DNA of 15,420 nt from Rathayibacter_A sp036510655. GTDB taxonomy: Bacteria; Actinomycetota; Actinomycetes; Actinomycetales; Microbacteriaceae. The notes beneath the pieces were generated by a model, which ran no database searches, was not told where the DNA came from, and saw only the letters and a list, made by a program, of their open reading frames with translations. Below are positions 13,952 through 15,420 of the stretch, one piece after another. Numbering within the stretch: position 1 is the first letter of the stretch; each line of letters starts with the position of its first letter. Made by a program: the position numbers and the translations under genes. The stretch spans positions 1 to 15,420 of the forward strand of contig DATCDQ010000012.1 in assembly GCA_036510655.1 (NCBI GenBank). Direction: 5' to 3'.

Positions 13952-14842
13952 ATGACCAGTTATCGAGCCGGATTCGTGTCGTTCGTGGGGCGGCCGAACG
14001 TGGGCAAGTCCACGTTGACCAACGCTCTCGTCGGAGAGAAAGTGGCAATCACCAGTTCGAAGCCACAGACGACCCGCAGGGCGATTCGCGGAATCGTCCA
14101 TCAGAAGAACGGGCAGCTCATCCTCGTGGACACCCCCGGAATGCACCGTCCGCGCACGTTGCTGGGGGAGCGATTGAACTCACTCGTGCAGTCGACGCTC
14201 GGTGACGTCGATGTGATAGGCCTGTGCATTCCGGCCAACGAGAAGGTCGGACCGGGGGATCGCTACATCAACGAGCAGCTCGAGGCGTTCCCGCGAGCCA
14301 AGAAGGTGGCCATCGTCACGAAGATCGATGCCGTGGGCAAGACGCAGGTCGCGGAGCAACTGCTCGCGGTGTCGCTGCTGCGTGAGTGGGAAGCGATCGT
14401 TCCGATCTCGGCGACCAGCGGCATCCAATTGGACATTCTGACGGCCGAGCTCATGAAGCTCCTGCCGGAGTCGCCGCCGCTGTACCCAGACGATGCGATC
14501 ACCGATGAGGCCCTGGTAGATCGTGTCGCCGAGTACATCAGGGAGGCGGTGCTCGAAGGCGCCCGCGAGGAGTTGCCCCACTCTCTCGCCGTGACGATCG
14601 ACGACATCATCGAACGCGACGACAAGCAACTGGTCGAGATCTACGCGAACCTGTTCGTCGAACGGGACAGCCAGAAAGCCATCGTGATCGGCAAGTCCGG
14701 TGCTCGTCTGCGCGAGATCGGCGCGACCGCCCGGGCCCAGATCGAGCCGTTGATCGGCAAGCAGGTGTTCCTGTCAATCCGAGTCAAGGTTGCAAAAGAC
14801 TGGCAACGCGATCCCAAGCAGCTCGGTCGGCTCGGTTTCTGA
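13952..14842 (+). CDS. era: GTPase Era, 16S rRNA-binding
   Basis: A 296-residue essential GTPase in 30S assembly, binding the 3' end of 16S rRNA. G1 GRPNVGKS (13-20), the switch segment SKPQTTRRAIRG (36-47), G3 DTPG (60-63), G4 TKID (123-126) and G5 SATSG are all present. The C-terminal KH domain shows IVIGKSGARLREIG and ends VAKDWQRDPKQLGRLGF. ATG 13952 has AAAAGGAG (13937-13944) with 7-nt spacing, the best ribosome site in the operon, partly inside the end of the corC-like gene 4 nt upstream. No T-rich terminator is seen after it. Confidence 0.97.
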   Translation: MTSYRAGFVSFVGRPNVGKSTLTNALVGEKVAITSSKPQTTRRAIRGIVHQKNGQLILVDTPGMHRPRTLLGERLNSLVQSTLGDVDVIGLCIPANEKVGPGDRYINEQLEAFPRAKKVAIVTKIDAVGKTQVAEQLLAVSLLREWEAIVPISATSGIQLDILTAELMKLLPESPPLYPDDAITDEALVDRVAEYIREAVLEGAREELPHSLAVTIDDIIERDDKQLVEIYANLFVERDSQKAIVIGKSGARLREIGATARAQIEPLIGKQVFLSIRVKVAKDWQRDPKQLGRLGF

Positions 14843-14853
14843 TCCGACATACA

Positions 14854-14889
14854 TCGAGCGGATGATTTCGAGCGAATCGGCGTCGAGCG
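14854..14889 (+). repeat. Three evenly spaced TCGAGCG repeats upstream of the last gene
   Basis: TCGAGCG occurs at 14854-14860, 14868-14874 and 14883-14889, with 14- and 15-nt steps. They lie about 27-62 bp upstream of the putative transcription start at 14916, where an activator or repressor could bind. Confidence 0.5.
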
Positions 14890-14903
14890 CGGCCGCAGCG
14901 CCC

Positions 14904-14909
14904 TACGGT
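14904..14909 (+). promoter_or_regulatory. Candidate -10 for a leaderless transcript of the last gene
   Basis: TACGGT, then 6 nt, then GTG at 14916. This is the same geometry as at 910 and 11001. A canonical -35 is not apparent. Confidence 0.45.
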
Positions 14910-14915
14910 GGAAGC

Positions 14916-15420
14916 GTGCGTGTGACGCTGTCTGCCTATCGCTGGGTGCTCGAACCGCTCGTCGCCGTCGTGTTGTTCGGCGTCTGGGTCGCCTTAGCCC
15001 TGCCGATCCAACCGGATGTCCTGCTGGTACTCGTGCTTGTCTGCGCCGCGTTGGCGTTGTCCCGTGCGGCGCCCGCGACCGCACTCGGTATTGCTTGGTT
15101 GGCGCTGGCGTGGGAACGAGCCGGCGTCTCCTCCCTCCCGGCAGCGTTGGCGTGGCCGGGCTACGTCGGGCTGATGGCGATCGTCCTCGGAGTGACGGCG
15201 CATGGCGGCGCGGTCGTTCGCTGGTTGGCGCTGGCATCCGCTGTGATGATGGGCGGGCTGATCGGCATGCCGGGCTTCGAGACGGGGCTTCCGGCTCTGC
15301 CGAACACCGTTGGCGCACCCGCCGTTATGTCGGAGGCACTCGGCCTTCTGTTGCGCGCAGCGGTGTTCGCAATCGGCCTGGTTGTGGCGTGGCTCGTCGG
15401 ATTGCTGATTTCCCGGCAAC
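14916..15420 (+). CDS. Multi-spanning membrane protein, N-terminal part; possibly a sensor histidine kinase (3' end outside window)
   Basis: The frame from GTG 14916 stays open to the window edge (168 codons). It begins VRVTLSAYRWVLEPLVAVVL, and hydrophobic segments lie at about 11-29, 35-48, 54-66, 79-94, 100-118 and 142-165. There is no cleavable signal peptide pattern. The pattern of LSRAAPATALGIAWLALAW resembles the membrane-sensor half of actinobacterial NarL-type histidine kinases, but no catalytic domain lies in the window, so this is inference. Alternatives are any small-molecule-sensing or transport membrane protein. A leaderless start is suggested by the -10 six bases upstream. It is separate from era (73 nt gap). 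Confidence 0.75.
   Translation, partial: MRVTLSAYRWVLEPLVAVVLFGVWVALALPIQPDVLLVLVLVCAALALSRAAPATALGIAWLALAWERAGVSSLPAALAWPGYVGLMAIVLGVTAHGGAVVRWLALASAVMMGGLIGMPGFETGLPALPNTVGAPAVMSEALGLLLRAAVFAIGLVVAWLVGLLISRQ

Overview
The window is a stretch of GC-rich chromosome (about 60-65% G+C by eye) from an actinobacterium. The best guess is Micrococcales, probably Microbacteriaceae. This rests on the hrcA-dnaJ2-rsmE-phoH-ybeY-corC-era gene order, the frequent GTG/TTG starts, the leaderless-looking start sites and the actinobacterial sequence types of LepA, HemW and HrcA. No transposase, integrase, phage gene, CRISPR array, tRNA or rRNA is visible. It is mostly core housekeeping sequence, and I do not see a clearly new multi-gene system.

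Left part (1-921): the 3' end of holA (DNA polymerase III delta) converges on rpsT (ribosomal protein S20, minus strand), with an intrinsic terminator between them. The rpsT leader holds a perfect stem-loop and a candidate promoter.

Left-centre (922-6770, plus strand): an amidohydrolase of the imidazolonepropionase-like type, overlapped by a trans-aconitate methyltransferase (tam-like); then lepA (elongation factor 4), a DUF1990 protein and hemW (heme chaperone, radical SAM). Gaps are at most about 50 nt, so these are probably one or two transcription units.

Centre (6795-7998): two minus-strand genes for small DUF4870 membrane proteins, paralogous to each other, convergent with hemW and divergent from hrcA. 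The divergent region carries a promoter for the DUF4870 pair and a perfect CIRCE operator in front of hrcA.

Right part (7999-14842, plus strand): hrcA and dnaJ (heat-shock repressor and co-chaperone), rsmE (16S rRNA methyltransferase), then phoH-ybeY-corC-era, very tightly packed (4-8 nt gaps). The cluster joins heat-shock control with rRNA maturation and ribosome quality functions (RsmE, YbeY, Era, probably PhoH). The window ends inside a membrane protein gene that starts at 14916 and may be a sensor kinase.

The observations most worth checking are small ones: repeated use of leaderless start signals (including a possible leaderless leader peptide ahead of phoH), extra cysteines in the DnaJ zinc region, the paired DUF4870 genes beside a CIRCE-controlled operon, an enriched CGGATGC heptamer, a strong stem-loop inside the hemW 3' end, and an evenly spaced triple repeat upstream of the last gene.
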